Shown here: in pieces, positions 26,859 through 37,160 of the stretch | How the letters are laid out: every line of letters begins with the position of its first letter | Position numbering within the stretch: position 1 is the stretch's first letter | Origin: Janthinobacterium lividum | GTDB taxonomy: Bacteria > Pseudomonadota > Gammaproteobacteria > Burkholderiales > Burkholderiaceae_D | Assembly: GCF_011601275.1 (NCBI RefSeq) | Contig: NZ_JAAOLY010000009.1 | Coordinates: 62,001 to 126,000, forward strand | Direction of reading: 5' to 3' | Length of the DNA stretch: 64,000 bases | The notes under the pieces: generated by a model | Seen by the model: only the letters and a program-made list of their open reading frames with translations | What the model was told of the DNA's origin: nothing | The model's database searches: none | Position numbers and translations under genes: made by a program

Positions 26859-28226
26859 TTATCGCGAAGCCAGTGCCGTGTCGTTAGGACGCAGCAGGGT
26901 GAAGCGGTGCATCATGTCGGCAGACACCATGCGGAAGCGGCTCAGCTCGGCGGCCGTCAATGGCGCCTGGGCTTGTACGTTCAGCTTGCTTGGATCTTGC
27001 GCTACGCCGCCGACGCGGAATTCATAGTGCAAATGGGCGCCCGTGGACCAGCCGGTGGTGCCGACGTAGCCGATCACATCGCCCTGGCTGACTTTTTGAC
27101 CTTTTTTCAGGCCCGAAGCGAAGCGGCTCATGTGCGCGTAAGCCGTGCTGTAGTTGGCCCAGTGTTTCAGCACAACAACATTGCCATAGCCGTTTTGGCT
27201 GCCGACGGAATCGACCACGCCGTCGCCCGAAGCGCGGATAGGTGTACCGGTTGCTGCAGCGAAATCGATGCCCTTGTGCGCTTTCCAGTTGCCGGAAATC
27301 GGGTGCACGCGCATGGAGAAGCCGGATGAGATGCGGGAGAATTCGAGGGGGGATTTCAGGAAGGCTTTTTTGAGGGACTTGCCGTCGAAACTGTAGTAAC
27401 CGCCGCCTTGCTTGCTGGCTGGGTCTTCGAACCAAACGGACTGGTAAGTCGTGCCGCGGTTGGTGAATTCACCGGCCAGGATGCGGCCCGCTCGGACAAA
27501 TTCGCCATCTTGCCAGAATGTTTCGTAGACAACATTGAACGAGTCGCCGCGTTTCAGGTCGGAGCGGAAGTCGATATTGGTGGAGAACATTTCCACGATT
27601 TGCGCGGAAATCGAGTCTGGCAGGCGGGTGCCGTCCAGGCTGGAGTCGGTGGCGGCGAACAGGGTGGAAGTAATCTTGCGCGCGTGCATTTCAACGCGGC
27701 GTTCCAGCTGGGCTGCCACTTCCGTGGCCACGAACTTGTCGCCCTTGCGGGTGATCAGGATGTTCTTGACCGATTTGTCCGTGCCGTCGACGAGGGTGGC
27801 GCGCATCCAGTTGAGGTCGCCGTTTTCGGTGGTTTGCGCTTGCACGCGCTTGCCCGATTTCAGCAACATCACGCCGCGCGCGATCTTGTCGGTTTTAATG
27901 AAATTGGCGGCCGCCTGATCATCCACGCCGAGACGGGTCAGCAGGGTGGCGAGGGTATCGCCAGCGCGGACTTTTTCTTCGTGGGTGAAATTCTGGTCTA
28001 CCTGTTCCATCGCGGAAATTTGCGAGGCAAGATCAGGCATTTCCAGGTTTTGGGCGATGGACGTGACCGGCAGGTCCGATGCGTCGGGCGCCATAGGCGA
28101 CACAGCGACCGCGCCGAAGGCGGCCACGGCGAGCAGCACCGCGGACGCACCAATAATGCGTGCCTTGCGGGTCGTCGTCAGCTGTGTGTACAAGCGTGAG
28201 CCTGTGATTTTATGTATAGGGTTCAT
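26859..28226 (-). CDS. M23-family murein endopeptidase (MepM-like)
   Basis: A 455-residue membrane-anchored cell-wall hydrolase that should cut peptidoglycan cross-links. One N-terminal membrane segment ([19 protein letters not shown], residues 24-42) is followed by a LysM-like/OapA-type region ([19 protein letters not shown]) and a linker. The C-terminal LytM/M23 domain keeps all zinc and catalytic residues: His317 and Asp321 in HKGIDFAA, and His398 and His400 in GAHLHYEF. It is divergent from tyrS, 154 bp away, a common betaproteobacterial arrangement. Confidence 0.94.
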   Translation of the reverse strand: MNPIHKITGSRLYTQLTTTRKARIIGASAVLLAVAAFGAVAVSPMAPDASDLPVTSIAQNLEMPDLASQISAMEQVDQNFTHEEKVRAGDTLATLLTRLGVDDQAAANFIKTDKIARGVMLLKSGKRVQAQTTENGDLNWMRATLVDGTDKSVKNILITRKGDKFVATEVAAQLERRVEMHARKITSTLFAATDSSLDGTRLPDSISAQIVEMFSTNIDFRSDLKRGDSFNVVYETFWQDGEFVRAGRILAGEFTNRGTTYQSVWFEDPASKQGGGYYSFDGKSLKKAFLKSPLEFSRISSGFSMRVHPISGNWKAHKGIDFAAATGTPIRASGDGVVDSVGSQNGYGNVVVLKHWANYSTAYAHMSRFASGLKKGQKVSQGDVIGYVGTTGWSTGAHLHYEFRVGGVAQDPSKLNVQAQAPLTAAELSRFRMVSADMMHRFTLLRPNDTALASR

Positions 28227-28380
28227 GCAATCAGTTAAAATTTGCCCTTGAACGTGACCTGAGCTAGCGCTCTTTGTTATTGTTATTTTGATTCGTTTTC
28301 ATACGGCAAGATTGATGGGATCGAGCATTATAGCAAACTCCGCAAACCTACTACCATTTTGAGATCTACAGTCAAATTTT

Positions 28381-29646
28381 ATGGAAATCAACACCACCGC
28401 ATCGCCTACAAAGGCTAACGCCGCTCAGACCGCGCTTCCGCTGTCTGACAGAGTACAAGAAGCCCTCGCGATTACCAAGCGTGGCGTCGACGAACTATTG
28501 ATCGAAAGCGAATTTGCGCAAAAATTAGCACGCTCCGAGAAAACCGGTGTTCCGCTGCGCATCAAACTGGGCCTGGACCCGACCGCACCCGACTTGCATC
28601 TGGGCCACACTGTCGTGCTGAACAAGATGCGCCAGTTGCAAAACCTCGGTCATCAAGTCATTTTCCTCATTGGCGACTTCACGTCCATGATCGGCGACCC
28701 TTCGGGCCGCAACGTCACGCGACCGCCGCTGACCAAGGAACAGATCGAGATTAACGCGATGACGTATTTCGCGCAAGCATCTTTAGTGTTGGACGCCAGC
28801 AAGACTGAAATTCGCTATAACTCCGAGTGGTGTGATCCGCTGGGCGCACGCGGCATCATCCAGCTCGCGTCCCACTACACGGTGGCGCGCATGATCGAGC
28901 GCGACGACTTCACCAAGCGCTTCCAGGGCGGCATTCCTATTTCCGTACATGAATTCCTGTACCCGCTGATGCAAGGTTACGACTCGGTGGCCCTGAAATC
29001 GGACCTGGAACTGGGCGGCACGGACCAGAAGTTCAACCTGCTGGTGGGGCGCGAACTGCAAAAGCAGTACGGACAGGAGCAGCAGTGTATTTTGACCATG
29101 CCGCTGCTGGAAGGTTTGGACGGCGTGGAAAAAATGTCCAAGTCGAAGAATAACTACATCGGCATCACGGAACCGGGCAACACCATGTTCGCCAAGCTGA
29201 TGAGCATTTCCGACGTCATGATGTGGCGTTACTACGAACTGCTGTCGTGGCGCTCGATCGCCGAACTGGCCCAGTTGAAGCGCGAAGTCGAGGAAGGCCG
29301 CAATCCGCGCGATGCCAAGGTTGCGCTGGCGCAAGAAATCGTCGCCCGCTTCCACTCGCAGCAGGCGGCCGAAGATGCGCTGGCCGACTTCGTCAACCGT
29401 TCGAAGGGCGGCATTCCCGACGATATCCCGGAAGTGAGCCTGGCTGGCGCACCGCTGGGCATCCCGCAATTGCTCAAGCAAGCGGGCCTGTGCCCGTCCA
29501 CGTCGGAAGCCATGCGCAAGATCGACCAGGGCGGCGTGCGCATCGACGGCACCGTCATCAGCGACAAGGGCTTGCAAGTGGAAGCCGGCCAGTTCGTGTT
29601 GCAAGTTGGCAAGCGCAGCTTTGCGCGCGTCACCTTGACGGCATGA
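28381..29646 (+). CDS. tyrS: tyrosyl-tRNA synthetase
   Basis: TyrS charges tRNA-Tyr. The 421-residue class I enzyme has the HIGH signature as HLGH (residues 73-76), KMSKS in [16 protein letters not shown] and a C-terminal S4 RNA-binding domain ([19 protein letters not shown]). This is the TyrRS subgroup common in betaproteobacteria, with an N-terminal extension. The final codons overlap the start of dtd (ATGA), so translation is coupled. The upstream gap (28227-28380) is AT-rich and must hold the divergent promoters, but I cannot place them with certainty. Confidence 0.97.
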   Translation: MEINTTASPTKANAAQTALPLSDRVQEALAITKRGVDELLIESEFAQKLARSEKTGVPLRIKLGLDPTAPDLHLGHTVVLNKMRQLQNLGHQVIFLIGDFTSMIGDPSGRNVTRPPLTKEQIEINAMTYFAQASLVLDASKTEIRYNSEWCDPLGARGIIQLASHYTVARMIERDDFTKRFQGGIPISVHEFLYPLMQGYDSVALKSDLELGGTDQKFNLLVGRELQKQYGQEQQCILTMPLLEGLDGVEKMSKSKNNYIGITEPGNTMFAKLMSISDVMMWRYYELLSWRSIAELAQLKREVEEGRNPRDAKVALAQEIVARFHSQQAAEDALADFVNRSKGGIPDDIPEVSLAGAPLGIPQLLKQAGLCPSTSEAMRKIDQGGVRIDGTVISDKGLQVEAGQFVLQVGKRSFARVTLTA

Positions 29647-30089
29647 TCGCGCTGCTGCAAAGAGTCACGCAGGCGAAAGTCGACGTTGCTGGCGCCACCA
29701 TCGGCGCCATCGACGCCGGGCTGATGGTGCTCGTGTGCGCGGAGCGGGGCGATACGGAGAAGGAAGCGGACGCCCTGCTGACCAAGCTGCTCGGCTACCG
29801 CGTGTTTGCCGACGAGGCGGGCAAGATGAACCGCAGCGTGACGGACATGGCCGGCGGCTTGCTGCTGGTGCCGCAGTTTACCCTGGCGGCCGACACCAAG
29901 TCCGGCACGCGCCCGTCGTTTACGCCGGCGGCCGCGCCGCAGGACGGCTTGCGCCTGTTCACGCATTTCGTGGACCAGGCGCGCAGCCGCCATGCGACCG
30001 TGCAAACGGGGCAGTTCGGTGCCGACATGCAGGTTTCGCTGACGAACGACGGGCCCGTCACGTTCTGGCTGCAAGTGAATGCCAAATAA
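29643..30089 (+). CDS. dtd: D-aminoacyl-tRNA deacylase
   Basis: Dtd removes D-amino acids, classically D-tyrosine, from tRNA, which complements the tyrosyl-tRNA synthetase encoded directly upstream. The 148-residue protein has both substrate-site motifs: SFTPAAAP near residue 97 (SxTP) and NDGPVTFWL at the C terminus (NxGPVT). [13 protein letters not shown] is the canonical start. Its ATG lies inside the tyrS stop (ATGA), showing coupled translation. The stop codon touches a dispersed structured repeat. Confidence 0.96.
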   Translation: MIALLQRVTQAKVDVAGATIGAIDAGLMVLVCAERGDTEKEADALLTKLLGYRVFADEAGKMNRSVTDMAGGLLLVPQFTLAADTKSGTRPSFTPAAAPQDGLRLFTHFVDQARSRHATVQTGQFGADMQVSLTNDGPVTFWLQVNAK

Positions 30090-30185
30090 ACCTACTGCGC
30101 GTCGCCATTTGCGGCCTGCGATGCTCACTGTGCTTCGGCACAGTTGCGCTTCTCGGCCACAACTGGCTGCCGCTCGCTACGGTTT
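30088..30185. repeat. structured dispersed repeat, copy 1 (AAACC...GGTTT element)
   Basis: A 98-bp element starting at the dtd stop. It shares five blocks with 54956-55067: AAACCTACTGCGCGTCGC, TTGCGGCCTGCGATGCTCAC, TCTCGGCCACAA, and a terminal GCCGCTCGCTACGGTTT, plus an apical hairpin. Here the apex is ACTGTGC-TTCG-GCACAGT (30127-30144). Inner arms CCATTTG and CAACTGG pair with one mismatch. The sequences of apex and inner arms differ from copy 2, yet base pairing is kept. Confidence 0.8.
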
Positions 30186-30220
30186 ATTGCTGAAATTATA
30201 ATTATAAAGGGGAGCAAGCG

Positions 30221-30853
30221 ATGAAATTGTGGAGCGAGACGTTTCGTGATGGCGGCCTGATGCCGGCCGACTATGCCTTTGCCGAGATCGATCCGGCCAG
30301 CCGCGTGCGCCTCGCCGCTAATCGCAACCCCCATCTGGCCTGGGACGAGGTGCCCAACGGCACCGAGTCGCTGGCCCTGTTCTGCATCGACCCCGATGCG
30401 CCGCAGGACGCCAGCCTGGCCAACCGCGATGACCAGGCCCTGTCGCTGACGGCGCCGCGTGGCGACTTTTATCACTGGAGCTTGCTCGATATTCCCATCG
30501 GCATGCGCGTGATTGCCGCTGGTGAATTTTCCAGCGGTATCACGCCGCGCGGCAAGGCTGCTGGTCCTGGTCTGCGCCAGGGCGTCAACGACTACACTGG
30601 CTGGTTTGCCGGCGATGCCGCCATGGTCGGCGATTACTACGGCTATGATGGTCCGTGCCCGCCGTGGAATGACGAGCGCATCCACCACTATATTTTCCGC
30701 CTGTACGCGCTCGACGTGCCGCAGCTGGCCTTGCCCGAGCGTTTCACGGGGCAGCAAGCGCATGCCGCCCTGTACGGCCACATCCTCGACGAAGCCCAGC
30801 TCGTCGTCGCCTATTCGCTCAATCCCGAGTTGGCACTTACCCTGAAGAAATAA
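30221..30853 (+). CDS. YbhB/YbcL (PEBP, Raf-kinase-inhibitor-like) family protein
   Basis: A 210-residue phosphatidylethanolamine-binding-protein-fold protein of the bacterial YbhB/YbcL type. Anion-site motifs are clear: FCIDPDAPQ near residue 53 (DPDAP), FYHWSLLDIP (HW) and GPCPPWNDERIHHYIFRLYALD (GPxPP...HHY). No signal peptide is seen, so it is cytoplasmic. Its biochemical role in bacteria is unsettled. It lies 3 bp before a phosphoglycerate-mutase-like gene and is probably co-transcribed with it. AAAGGGGAG precedes the ATG. Confidence 0.93.
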   Translation: MKLWSETFRDGGLMPADYAFAEIDPASRVRLAANRNPHLAWDEVPNGTESLALFCIDPDAPQDASLANRDDQALSLTAPRGDFYHWSLLDIPIGMRVIAAGEFSSGITPRGKAAGPGLRQGVNDYTGWFAGDAAMVGDYYGYDGPCPPWNDERIHHYIFRLYALDVPQLALPERFTGQQAHAALYGHILDEAQLVVAYSLNPELALTLKK

Positions 30854-30856
30854 AGC

Positions 30857-31498
30857 ATGAGCACCACGATTTTACTGATACGCCATGGCGAGACGGCCTG
30901 GAATGCGGGCCGCCGCCTGCAAGGCCATATCGACATCGCCTTGAACGAGGCGGGTCTGGCGCAAGCTTCCGCGCTGGGACAGGCGCTGGCGGACGAACCG
31001 CTGGCCGCCATCATTGCCAGCGATCTGCAACGCGCGCGGCAGACGGCGCAAGCCGTGGACGTGAAAGATTTCCCCGTGCAAACGGATCCCTTGCTGCGCG
31101 AGCGCTGCTACGGCGCTTTCGAAGGCTTGCTGTATGCGGACATCGCCGCGCGCTATCCGCATGAGTATGCGCAATGGCAATCGCGCCAGATCGACGCCGT
31201 GATGCCGTCGGGCGAGCGCCAGGCCGAAAGTTTCCGCCAGTTTTATGCGCGCGCGAATGGCGCCATCGCCCGCTGGGCCGAACAATATGACGGCCAGACC
31301 ATCGCCATCGTGGCGCACGGCGGCGTGCTCGAGTGCGCTTACCGCGAGGCGGTCGGCATGACGCTCGACAGTCCGCGCGACTTCCAGGTGAAAAATGCCA
31401 GCGTCAACCGTTTCTCATACGCGGACGGCAAGCTGCATTTAGTGCACTGGGGAAATATCGAACACCTGAGCGCGCCCGCGATGGACGAGCTGGGCTAA
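30857..31498 (+). CDS. histidine phosphatase family protein (GpmB/CobC-like)
   Basis: A 213-residue branch-1 histidine phosphatase. The phosphohistidine motif is LIRHGETAWNAGRRLQGH near residue 7, followed by DLQRARQTAQAV, ERCYGAFEGLL and the second catalytic histidine in VAHGGVLECAYRE. These match GpmB- and CobC-like phosphatases; the substrate (phosphoglycerate, alpha-ribazole phosphate or other) cannot be told from sequence. No cobalamin genes are nearby. It is 3 bp after the PEBP-family gene, so they form a pair. No signal peptide. Confidence 0.9.
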   Translation: MSTTILLIRHGETAWNAGRRLQGHIDIALNEAGLAQASALGQALADEPLAAIIASDLQRARQTAQAVDVKDFPVQTDPLLRERCYGAFEGLLYADIAARYPHEYAQWQSRQIDAVMPSGERQAESFRQFYARANGAIARWAEQYDGQTIAIVAHGGVLECAYREAVGMTLDSPRDFQVKNASVNRFSYADGKLHLVHWGNIEHLSAPAMDELG

Positions 31499-31605
31499 GC
31501 GGCCCCATCCCCACTCTGACGCACTGAGCTAAAAAAATAGTGCTTATTAAATAGGCAGGGAATCGGTTAAAATAGCAGGTTCCTCCGTCCATTCCAGGTT
31601 CCTCA

Positions 31606-32646
31606 GTGCAAATCGGCCCTCACATTCTGCGCAACAACGTTTTCGTCGCTCCCATGGCGGGCGTGACGGATCGGCCTTTCCGCCAGTTGTGCAAGCAGTT
31701 GGGTGCCGGCTACGCCGTGTCGGAGATGGCGGCGTCGAATCCGCGCCTGTGGGCAACGGAAAAAAGCTCGCGCCGCACGGACCACGAAGGCGAAATGGAG
31801 CCGAAAGCCGTGCAGATCGCCGGCGCCGATCCGCAAGACCTGGCCGACTGCGCCAAGTTCAATGTGGACCGGGGCGCGCAGATCATCGACATCAACATGG
31901 GTTGCCCCGTGAAAAAGGTGTGCAACAGCTGGTGCGGTTCGGCCCTGTTGCAAGATGAAAGCCTGGTCGAAAAGATTTTGCACGCCGTCGTCAACGCTGT
32001 CGACGTGCCCGTCACCCTGAAATTTCGCACGGGCTGGAACCGTTCCAACAAGAATGCCCTGACCATCGCCCGCATCGCCGAGCAAGCCGGTATCCAGATG
32101 CTGACCTTGCACGGCCGCACGCGCGCCGATGGCTATAAGGGTGATGCCGAATATGAAACCATTGCCGCCGTGAAAGCATCGGTGGCCATCCCCGTGGTGG
32201 CCAATGGCGACATTACCAGCCCGGAAAAGGCTCGCTTTGTGCTCGATCAAACGGGCGCCGATGCCGTGATGATCGGCCGCGCGGCGCAGGGCCGGCCGTG
32301 GATTTGCCGTGAAATCGACCATTTCCTGCGCACCGGCACCTTGCTGCCGGCGCCATACGTGGATGAAGTGCGTAGCCTGATGGACGAGCATTTGCGCGCC
32401 CATTACGCGTTTTATGGCGAATTTCTCGGCGTGCGCACGGCGCGCAAGCATATCGGCTGGTATGTGAAGGACCTGGAAGGCGGCGAAGCGTTCCGCCAGC
32501 AAATGAACTTGCTGGAATCGACGGATGCGCAATTGCTGGCCGTCGATCAATTTTTTGAGTCGCAATGGAAATTTGGCGAACGGTTACAATACCGCCTCTC
32601 CGAATCCAGTGAAAGTGGCCTAATAGAAACGGCCACGGCAGCATGA
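31606..32646 (+). CDS. dusB: tRNA-dihydrouridine synthase B
   Basis: DusB reduces uridine to dihydrouridine in tRNA with FMN and NADPH. The 346-residue protein shows the FMN-site start NNVFVAPMAGVTDRPFR, the catalytic Cys in DINMGCPVKKVCNSWCGSAL, the TLHGRTRADGYKG block and VVANGDITSPEKA. A GTG at 31606 is the first usable start. It lies 169 bp upstream of fis, the conserved dusB-fis order of proteobacteria. The N terminus begins directly at the beta-barrel, as usual. Confidence 0.95.
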   Translation: MQIGPHILRNNVFVAPMAGVTDRPFRQLCKQLGAGYAVSEMAASNPRLWATEKSSRRTDHEGEMEPKAVQIAGADPQDLADCAKFNVDRGAQIIDINMGCPVKKVCNSWCGSALLQDESLVEKILHAVVNAVDVPVTLKFRTGWNRSNKNALTIARIAEQAGIQMLTLHGRTRADGYKGDAEYETIAAVKASVAIPVVANGDITSPEKARFVLDQTGADAVMIGRAAQGRPWICREIDHFLRTGTLLPAPYVDEVRSLMDEHLRAHYAFYGEFLGVRTARKHIGWYVKDLEGGEAFRQQMNLLESTDAQLLAVDQFFESQWKFGERLQYRLSESSESGLIETATAA

Positions 32647-32815
32647 GCAAATAGCAACAAGCAGGGTAAATCAGTTAGCAGCAGCACAAGGGCGAGCGCC
32701 TATACAGAGCGTCATGCAATATTAATTACAACACCGAGGCAAGAGGGCAGCACGCGGACCGCATGAGCGACGCGGCGCCGGATGGCCAGGTGTTCAGCCG
32801 GTTGAAGCATACAAA

Positions 32816-33049
32816 ATGAGCAAAGAAAGCATTCAGGAAGTCGTACAGAAAAGTCTAGAAGATTACTTCAATGACCTGGGCGAACAGCAAGCATCGAATA
32901 TCTACGACATGGTCGTGCTGACCGTGGAAAAGCCCATCCTGGAAGTCGTGATGACACGCGCCGATGGCAACCAGTCGCACGCCGCGCAGATGTTGGGCAT
33001 CAACCGCAATACCCTGCGCAAGAAATTGCAGGAGCACGGTTTGCTGTAA
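32816..33049 (+). CDS. fis: DNA-binding protein Fis
   Basis: Fis is a small nucleoid protein that bends DNA and modulates rRNA, recombination and growth-phase genes. The 77-residue protein has the C-terminal helix-turn-helix GNQSHAAQMLGINRNTLRKKLQEHGLL, almost identical to the family consensus. The N-terminal arm is shorter than in E. coli (98 residues), as is usual in betaproteobacteria. It follows dusB in the conserved order. Residues 33-44 (VLTVEKPILEVV) form the dimer helix region. Confidence 0.97.
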   Translation: MSKESIQEVVQKSLEDYFNDLGEQQASNIYDMVVLTVEKPILEVVMTRADGNQSHAAQMLGINRNTLRKKLQEHGLL

Positions 33050-33154
33050 TGCCGGCATGCAAGTGACGCCAAGATTTGAATCCGCCGCAGCAGTCTTCGC
33101 CTGAAGACTGAACTGCGCCATTCGCCAAGAACACTTAACCACCTAGCCACAGCC

Positions 33155-34741
33155 ATGATCAAACAAGCTCTCCTCTCCGTTTCCGACAAGACCGGCGTTC
33201 TCGAATTCGCCCGCGCCCTGTCCGCCCTCGGCGTCAACCTCCTGTCCACGGGCGGCACCGCCAAATTGCTGGCAGACAACGGTGTTCCTGTCACGGAAGT
33301 TGCCGATTACACGGGTTTCCCGGAGATGCTCGATGGCCGTGTGAAAACCCTGCACCCGAAAGTACACGGCGGTATTCTGGCGCGCCGCGATTTCCCTGAG
33401 CACATGTCGAAACTGGTCGAGCACGACATGCCGACCATCGACATGGTGGTGGTCAACCTGTACCCGTTCCAGGGCACGGTCGCCAAGGCCGATTGCACCC
33501 TGGAAGACGCGATCGAAAACATCGATATCGGCGGCCCGACCATGCTGCGTTCGGCGGCCAAGAACCATAAGGATGTGGTCGTCATCTGCGATCCGACCGA
33601 CTACGACGCGGTGCTGGCGGAAATGCGCTCGGCGGACGGCAAGGCCGGCGACGTCAGCTATGACACCAAATTCATGCTGGCGAAAAAAGTCTTTGCGCAC
33701 ACGGCGCAATACGATGGCGCCATCACCAACTACCTGACCAGCCTGGGCCCGACGAAGGTGCACGCCGAGCGCGGCGCCTATCCGCAAATCTTGAACGTTG
33801 CCTTTGAAAAAGTGCAAGACATGCGCTACGGCGAGAACCCGCACCAGAGCGCCGCCTTCTACCGCGACCTCGTCACCACCGATGGCGCGCTCGCCAACTA
33901 TCGCCAGCTGCAAGGCAAGGAATTGTCATACAACAACATCGCCGACGCCGATGCGGCCTGGGAATGCGTGAAGAGCATGGGCGGCTTCGAGCAAAGCGCC
34001 GCTTGTGTCATCGTCAAGCATGCGAACCCATGCGGCGTGGCCCTGGGCAAGAATGCGGCGGAAGCGTATGCGCGCGCCCTGCAGACGGACCCGACCTCGG
34101 CATTCGGCGGCATCATCGCCTTCAACACGGAACTCGACGGCGCCACCGCCGGCGAAATCGCCAAGCTGTTCGTCGAAGTGCTGATCGCCCCGTCGTTCTC
34201 CGCCGAAGCGAAACAGATTCTGTCGAGCAAGCAAAACGTGCGCATGCTGGAAATCCCGCTGGGCGGCGGCGTACACGCCATGGACTTCAAGCGCGTTGGT
34301 GGCGGCTTGCTGGTGCAATCGCCGGACGCGAAAAACGTCGGTATCGGCGACTTGCGCGTGGTCAGCAAACTGCAGCCAACGCCGCAGCAACTGGCCGACC
34401 TGATGTTCGCCTGGAAAGTGGCGAAATTCGTCAAGTCGAACGCCATCGTCTTCTGCGGCAATAACATGACTCTGGGCGTGGGCGCAGGCCAGATGAGCCG
34501 TATCGACTCGGCCCGCATCGCTTCCATCAAGGCGCAAAACGCCGGCCTGTCGCTGACCGGTTCGGTGGTGGCGTCGGACGCCTTCTTCCCGTTCCGCGAC
34601 GGCCTCGACGTCGTCGTCGACGCGGGCGCGACCTGCGTCATCCACCCGGGCGGCTCCATGCGCGACCAGGAAGTGATCGATGCGGCGGACGAGCGCGGCG
34701 TTGTGATGCTGTACACGGGTACGCGTCACTTCCGTCATTAA
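33155..34741 (+). CDS. purH: bifunctional AICAR transformylase / IMP cyclohydrolase
   Basis: PurH does the last two steps of IMP synthesis. The 528-residue protein has the cyclohydrolase (MGS-like) domain at the N terminus ([42 protein letters not shown]) and the transformylase domain after about residue 200, with the catalytic KHANPCG near 288 and the end [20 protein letters not shown]. Both active parts look intact. A REPIN-like repeat follows the stop. The order dusB-fis-purH-ruvC is typical of this bacterial group. Confidence 0.98.
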   Translation: MIKQALLSVSDKTGVLEFARALSALGVNLLSTGGTAKLLADNGVPVTEVADYTGFPEMLDGRVKTLHPKVHGGILARRDFPEHMSKLVEHDMPTIDMVVVNLYPFQGTVAKADCTLEDAIENIDIGGPTMLRSAAKNHKDVVVICDPTDYDAVLAEMRSADGKAGDVSYDTKFMLAKKVFAHTAQYDGAITNYLTSLGPTKVHAERGAYPQILNVAFEKVQDMRYGENPHQSAAFYRDLVTTDGALANYRQLQGKELSYNNIADADAAWECVKSMGGFEQSAACVIVKHANPCGVALGKNAAEAYARALQTDPTSAFGGIIAFNTELDGATAGEIAKLFVEVLIAPSFSAEAKQILSSKQNVRMLEIPLGGGVHAMDFKRVGGGLLVQSPDAKNVGIGDLRVVSKLQPTPQQLADLMFAWKVAKFVKSNAIVFCGNNMTLGVGAGQMSRIDSARIASIKAQNAGLSLTGSVVASDAFFPFRDGLDVVVDAGATCVIHPGGSMRDQEVIDAADERGVVMLYTGTRHFRH

Positions 34742-34755
34742 TATTGATGGAGAAA

Positions 34756-34849
34756 GTAGGTCGGATTGGCGGGGCTGCGGGCCGCGCGTAATCCGACAAG
34801 CGCAGTTGGCAACGCATGTCGGATTACGCGTACCGCTAATCCGACCTAC
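34756..34849. repeat. REPIN-like pair of inverted REP palindromes (copy 2)
   Basis: The first unit (34756-34798) reads GTAGGTCGGATTGGC...GCGTAATCCGACA, and the second (34817-34849) reads TGTCGGATTACGCG...CGCTAATCCGACCTAC in the opposite orientation. The spacer contains CAGTTGGCAACG. Layout is the same as in copy 1 (21853-21950). It fills the purH-ruvC gap. Confidence 0.85.
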
Positions 34850-34871
34850 AGCTACTCTAAAAAGTACTCAG

Positions 34872-34904
34872 CGGCAGGCACCGGTTATTCACCGGTGCCT
34901 GCCG
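34872..34904 (+). other. perfect 13-bp hairpin in front of ruvC
   Basis: CGGCAGGCACCGG and CCGGTGCCTGCCG pair perfectly around TTATTCA. No T run follows (TATTCATTATAG), so it is a strong stem without the usual terminator tract. It may slow transcription leaving purH or act as a barrier. It ends 21 bases before the ruvC ATG. Confidence 0.6.
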
Positions 34905-34925
34905 TATTCATTATAGAATCTGGCG

Positions 34926-35465
34926 ATGATTATTCTTGGCATCGATCCTGGCTTGCGCACCACAGGCTTTGGGGTCATTGAAAAACACGGCAACAAGCTG
35001 CGCTATATCGCGTCGGGGACCGTCAAGACGGGTTCCGAAGGGGAATTGCCGCCGCGCCTGAAGGTCATCCTGCGGGGCGTGAGCGAAATCGTCGGCACCT
35101 ACCAGCCCGATTGCGCGGCCATCGAAAAAGTGTTTGTCAACGTCAATCCCCAATCGACCTTGCTGCTGGGCCAGGCGCGTGGCGCGGCCATTTGCGCGCT
35201 GGTCCACGCCGACCTGTCGGTGGCCGAATACACGGCGCTGCAAGTGAAACAGGCCGTCACGGGGCACGGCAAGGCGGCCAAGGAGCAGGTGCAGGAAATG
35301 GTGTCGCGGCTGCTGTCCTTGCCCGGCTTGCCCGGCACGGATGCGGCCGATGCGCTGGGCGTGGCCATTTGCCACGCCAACAGCGTCGATGCGCTGGCCA
35401 TGCTCGGCGCGCTGGCGCCGCAACTGCAGGGCTTGCGCATGAAGCGCGGCCGTTTAGTTGGATAA
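34926..35465 (+). CDS. ruvC: Holliday junction resolvase RuvC
   Basis: RuvC is the dimeric endonuclease that cuts Holliday junctions, working with RuvAB. The 179-residue protein shows the catalytic Asp in [16 protein letters not shown], Glu in [12 protein letters not shown], and the final acidic pair in [23 protein letters not shown] is the canonical start, so the ATG at 34926 is right, yet no Shine-Dalgarno precedes it. A TAGAAT six bases upstream raises the possibility of a leaderless mRNA. ruvA follows 31 bp later. Confidence 0.97.
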   Translation: MIILGIDPGLRTTGFGVIEKHGNKLRYIASGTVKTGSEGELPPRLKVILRGVSEIVGTYQPDCAAIEKVFVNVNPQSTLLLGQARGAAICALVHADLSVAEYTALQVKQAVTGHGKAAKEQVQEMVSRLLSLPGLPGTDAADALGVAICHANSVDALAMLGALAPQLQGLRMKRGRLVG

Positions 35466-35496
35466 TCACCCTGAAATTTAACATTAGGAACACGCG

Positions 35497-36075
35497 ATGA
35501 TAGGCCGTCTCTCCGGTATTTTGCTTGAAAAGAATCCGCCACAACTGCTGGTCGATTGCCAGGGCGTCGGCTATGAAGTCGACGTGCCGATGAGCACCTT
35601 TTACAACTTGCCCCACGTGGGCGAAAAAGTCGTGCTGTTCACGCACCAGGCCATCCGCGAAGACGCGCACCTGCTGTTTGGCTTTGGCAATGCGGCCGAG
35701 CGGGCAGTATTCCGCCAGTTGATCAAGATCACGGGCGTGGGCGCGCGCATGGCCTTGTCGATTCTTTCCGGCATGACGATTGCCGACCTGGCCCAAGCGA
35801 TTACCCTGCAGGATTCCGGCCGCCTCGTGAAAGTGCCGGGTATCGGCAAGAAGACGGCCGAGCGCCTGTTGCTGGAATTGAAGGGCAAGCTGGGGGCCGA
35901 TATCGGCGCCGGCGGCGCGCATGCGGCGCCGGACGCGCAATCGGATATCCTCAACGCCCTGGTCGCGCTCGGCTATTCGGACAAGGAAGCGCTGGCCGCC
36001 GTGAAGAACGTGCCTGCCGGTACCGGCGTGTCGGACGGCATCAAACTGGCGCTGAAAGCGCTGTCGAAAGGCTGA
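35497..36075 (+). CDS. ruvA: Holliday junction helicase subunit RuvA
   Basis: RuvA binds the four-way junction and loads RuvB. The 192-residue protein starts [31 protein letters not shown] (oligonucleotide-binding fold), has two helix-hairpin-helix motifs ([15 protein letters not shown] and [20 protein letters not shown]) and a C-terminal RuvB-binding domain with [15 protein letters not shown] short Gly/Ala-rich linker ([11 protein letters not shown]) joins them. It lies 31 bp after ruvC and 6 bp before ruvB, a compact operon. Confidence 0.97.
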   Translation: MIGRLSGILLEKNPPQLLVDCQGVGYEVDVPMSTFYNLPHVGEKVVLFTHQAIREDAHLLFGFGNAAERAVFRQLIKITGVGARMALSILSGMTIADLAQAITLQDSGRLVKVPGIGKKTAERLLLELKGKLGADIGAGGAHAAPDAQSDILNALVALGYSDKEALAAVKNVPAGTGVSDGIKLALKALSKG

Positions 36076-36081
36076 TAGGGC

Positions 36082-37137
36082 ATGAGCATCCAGACCGACA
36101 GCTTCACGGAACAGCGCATCATCGACGCGGCGCCCATCTCGCACAACGAAGAGGCGATCGAACGGGCCTTGCGTCCCAAGCAGTTAGATGAGTACGTGGG
36201 GCAGGAAAAGATCCGCGACCAGCTCGAGATTTTCATCACGGCCGCGCGCCAGCGCAAGGAAGCGCTCGACCATACCTTGCTGTTCGGCCCGCCTGGCCTG
36301 GGCAAGACGACCCTGGCGCACATCATCGCGCGCGAAATGGGCGTCAATCTGCGCCAGACCTCCGGCCCCGTGCTCGAGCGCCCGGGCGACCTGGCGGCGA
36401 TTCTGACGAACCTGGAAGCGAACGACGTCCTGTTCATCGATGAAATCCACCGGCTGTCGCCGGTCGTCGAGGAAATTTTATATCCTGCGCTTGAGGATTA
36501 TCAGATCGATATCATGATCGGCGAAGGCCCGGCCGCCCGTTCCGTGAAGCTCGATCTGCAACCGTTTACATTAGTTGGCGCCACGACGCGCGCCGGCATG
36601 CTGACGAACCCGCTGCGCGACCGCTTCGGCATCGTCGCGCGCCTGGAGTTTTACAACACGGGCGAACTGACGAAGATCGTCACGCGCAGCGCGGCCTTGC
36701 TGAAGGCGCCGATCGACCCGGAAGGCGCGATTGAAATCGCCCAGCGCGCCCGCGGCACGCCCCGTATCGCCAACCGTTTGCTGCGCCGCGTGCGCGATTT
36801 CGCGGAAGTCAAAAGCAATGGCGAGATCACCAAGGTGGTGGCCGACCGCGCGCTGGCCATGCTCGATGTTGATTCCGCCGGCTTCGACGTGATGGACCGC
36901 AAGTTGCTTGAAGCCGTGCTGTTCAAGTTCGGTGGCGGCCCCGTCGGCATTGGCAATCTGGCGGCGGCCATCGGCGAAGCGGCCGATACCATCGAAGACG
37001 TGCTGGAACCGTATCTGATACAGCAAGGTTTCCTGCAGCGCACGCCGCGTGGCCGTGTCGCCACGCCGGCAGCCTATTTGCACTTCGGCGTCAGCGCGCC
37101 GCGCATGGGCCCAGGCGGCGAAGCGTGGGAACTGTGA
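36082..37137 (+). CDS. ruvB: Holliday junction branch migration ATPase RuvB
   Basis: RuvB is the AAA+ ring motor of branch migration. The 351-residue protein has Walker [18 protein letters not shown] near residue 68, Walker [13 protein letters not shown], sensor 1 [19 protein letters not shown] (arginine finger) and the winged-helix C terminus ending in [12 protein letters not shown]. Its stop is shared with or directly next to the possible starts of the following yaiI gene, so that gene may be the last of the ruvCAB operon. Confidence 0.98.
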   Translation: MSIQTDSFTEQRIIDAAPISHNEEAIERALRPKQLDEYVGQEKIRDQLEIFITAARQRKEALDHTLLFGPPGLGKTTLAHIIAREMGVNLRQTSGPVLERPGDLAAILTNLEANDVLFIDEIHRLSPVVEEILYPALEDYQIDIMIGEGPAARSVKLDLQPFTLVGATTRAGMLTNPLRDRFGIVARLEFYNTGELTKIVTRSAALLKAPIDPEGAIEIAQRARGTPRIANRLLRRVRDFAEVKSNGEITKVVADRALAMLDVDSAGFDVMDRKLLEAVLFKFGGGPVGIGNLAAAIGEAADTIEDVLEPYLIQQGFLQRTPRGRVATPAAYLHFGVSAPRMGPGGEAWEL

Positions 37138-37160
37138 TGGCGCAAGAGGGTATGCCGGGC

